5,604 nt of DNA from Caldifarciminota bacterium (GTDB taxonomy: Bacteria > Hydrothermota > Tepidihabitantia > Tepidihabitantales > Tepidihabitantaceae), in contig JAFGQF010000119.1 of assembly GCA_016935775.1 (NCBI GenBank), positions 1 through 5,604 on the forward strand, given 5' to 3'. Made by a program: the position numbers and the translations under genes. The notes beneath the pieces are model-generated. The model was not told where the DNA came from and made no database searches. It was given only the letters and a program-made list of their open reading frames with translations. Shown one piece after another: positions 4,661-5,604 of the stretch. Each line of letters opens with the position of its first letter. The first letter of the stretch is position 1.

Positions 4661-5604
4661 ATGATGACAATCAACCGCCTGGCAGTTGCCGGTTTCGCCC
4701 TCGTCCTGCTGGCCGGGTGCGGGGGCGGGGAGCAGGGCGGGCCGCAGGCGGCCGGCAAGGTCCGGGTGACCTTCTGGCACGCGATGGGCGGGCCGCTGGG
4801 CGACGCGCTCAAGACGATGGTCGAGGAGTTCGAGGCCGCCAACCCGGACGTGGACATCGACCCGGTTTCGATGGGCGGCTATCCGTCGCTCTCCCAGAAG
4901 CTGATGGGCGCGCTCCAGGTGGACGCGCCGCCCAACATGGCCCAGATGTACGAAAGCTGGACCACCCAGTTCCACGAGCTCGGCAAGCTGGTGCCGCTGG
5001 ACAGTTTCGTCCGGGGCGACGCCGGGCTGTCCGAGGCCGAGCTGGCCGACTTCTACCCGGCGTTCATCGAGGACAACTCGTGGAACGGCCGTATCGTCAC
5101 CCTGCCGTTCAACAAGTCGGTGCCGGTCTACTTCTACAACATCGGGATGCTCGAAGCGGCCGGTTACGACCGCTTTCCGGACACCTGGGACGGGTTCCGG
5201 CAGATGGCGAAGAAGCTGACCGACCGGGACAAGGGCATCTGGGGCACGGCCGGCGGGGTCAACGAATGGCAGTTCGGGTGCATGCTGCGCCAGCTCGGCG
5301 GCGACTTCCTGGACGAGACCGGCGCGAAAGCGGTGTTCAACTCCGACGCCGGGGTGAAGGCGGCCGAGTACCAGCGCGCGCTGATGGCGGACGACTCGTC
5401 GGCGATGTTCGCGGTCGGCTACGACGTCCAGAACGACTTCCTGTCAGGCAAGATCGGCTGCATCTGGGGCACGTCGGTTTCCTGGGCCTACATGCAAGAC
5501 AAGATGACCTTCCCGGTGGGCGTGGCCGCAATCCCCACCTGGGACGGCAACCAGGACGTCCTGAGTTTTGGCACCAACATCGGCGTGTTCCGTGCCGGGA
5601 CCCC
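4661..5604 (+). CDS. UgpB-like extracellular solute-binding lipoprotein of a carbohydrate/glycerol-phosphate ABC transporter, 3' truncated
   Basis: This is the substrate-capturing subunit of a family 1 ABC importer, lipid-anchored outside the inner membrane. The frame stays open to the window end, giving 314 codons where about 420-440 are usual. Residues 1-20 form a lipoprotein signal peptide: one arginine, a hydrophobic stretch, and the lipobox LAGC with Cys20, then a Gly-rich tether. The mature part starts VTFWHAMGGPLGDALK (36-51), like the FWHSMEGELG start of E. coli UgpB as recalled. LPFNKSVPVYFYNIGMLEAAG (148-168) matches the conserved hinge-region PFN-S-PV-YYN motif. FPDTWDGFRQMAKKL (172-186) is the usual TW segment, and FLSGKIGCIWGTSVSW (260-275) matches the FxxGxxAM segment. 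The substrate could be glycerol-3-phosphate, its diesters or an oligosaccharide; the sequence does not decide. Permease and ATPase genes would be expected downstream. The signal peptide and the upstream promoter agree on the start. Confidence 0.9.
   Translation, partial: MMTINRLAVAGFALVLLAGCGGGEQGGPQAAGKVRVTFWHAMGGPLGDALKTMVEEFEAANPDVDIDPVSMGGYPSLSQKLMGALQVDAPPNMAQMYESWTTQFHELGKLVPLDSFVRGDAGLSEAELADFYPAFIEDNSWNGRIVTLPFNKSVPVYFYNIGMLEAAGYDRFPDTWDGFRQMAKKLTDRDKGIWGTAGGVNEWQFGCMLRQLGGDFLDETGAKAVFNSDAGVKAAEYQRALMADDSSAMFAVGYDVQNDFLSGKIGCIWGTSVSWAYMQDKMTFPVGVAAIPTWDGNQDVLSFGTNIGVFRAGT

Noticed and set aside
4651..5604. An ATG at 4651 opening a long frame overlapping the solute-binding gene
   Set aside because: The product is Arg/Gly-rich low-complexity sequence. 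The frame starting at 4661 gives a lipoprotein signal peptide and conserved solute-binding motifs.
1..5604. CRISPR arrays, tRNA or rRNA genes, insertion sequences, riboswitches (including a lysine riboswitch near the dap or saccharopine genes)
   Set aside because: No regular repeats, tRNA-like cloverleaf, transposase or terminal repeats were seen. The only gap upstream of a lysine gene is 49 bp, with at most 8 nt of predicted leader, too short for a riboswitch.

Overview
The window is a G+C-rich stretch of bacterial chromosome (roughly two thirds G+C by eye, not counted) carrying five protein genes packed with little non-coding DNA. A lipoprotein-type ABC solute-binding protein and a diaminopimelate (DAP) pathway for lysine indicate a bacterium. 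The sequence alone does not give the phylum. Leaderless-looking promoters and an AASS-like lysine degradation pair in a G+C-rich genome are compatible with an uncultivated lineage, but that is only a guess.

Layout. Bases 1-353 hold the 3' end of dapA, which overlaps dapB (350-1117) by four bases; these are consecutive steps of DAP/lysine synthesis. After 49 bases containing a strong sigma70-like promoter comes a two-gene unit. It encodes lysine-ketoglutarate reductase (1167-2495) and, two bases later, saccharopine dehydrogenase (2498-3817). Together they match the two halves of the animal bifunctional enzyme AASS, here as separate proteins. A perfect 13-bp hairpin (3835-3863) lies almost centrally between this unit and a convergent minus-strand gene (3878-4528), which encodes a PIN/NYN-type nuclease-like protein with a small C-terminal helical domain. 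A 132-bp divergent intergenic region then separates that gene from a plus-strand UgpB-like solute-binding lipoprotein (4661 onward), which runs off the window.

How the genes work together. dapA-dapB make lysine precursors. The saccharopine pair can convert lysine plus 2-oxoglutarate to glutamate plus aminoadipate semialdehyde. Synthesis and probable degradation of lysine therefore sit side by side, the second under its own promoter. The nuclease-like gene and the solute-binding protein have no evident link to lysine.

The most striking signal is in the promoters. All three genes that begin a transcription unit (the reductase, the nuclease-like gene and the solute-binding protein) have a recognisable -35/-10 pair with a 16-17 bp spacer. 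In each, exactly 8 nt separate the -10 hexamer from the ATG, and none has a Shine-Dalgarno sequence. Transcription would start at or within a base or two of the ATG, so the mRNAs should be leaderless. The internal gene of the saccharopine operon, in contrast, has a clear AAGGAG ribosome binding site. No wholly new multi-gene system is evident.
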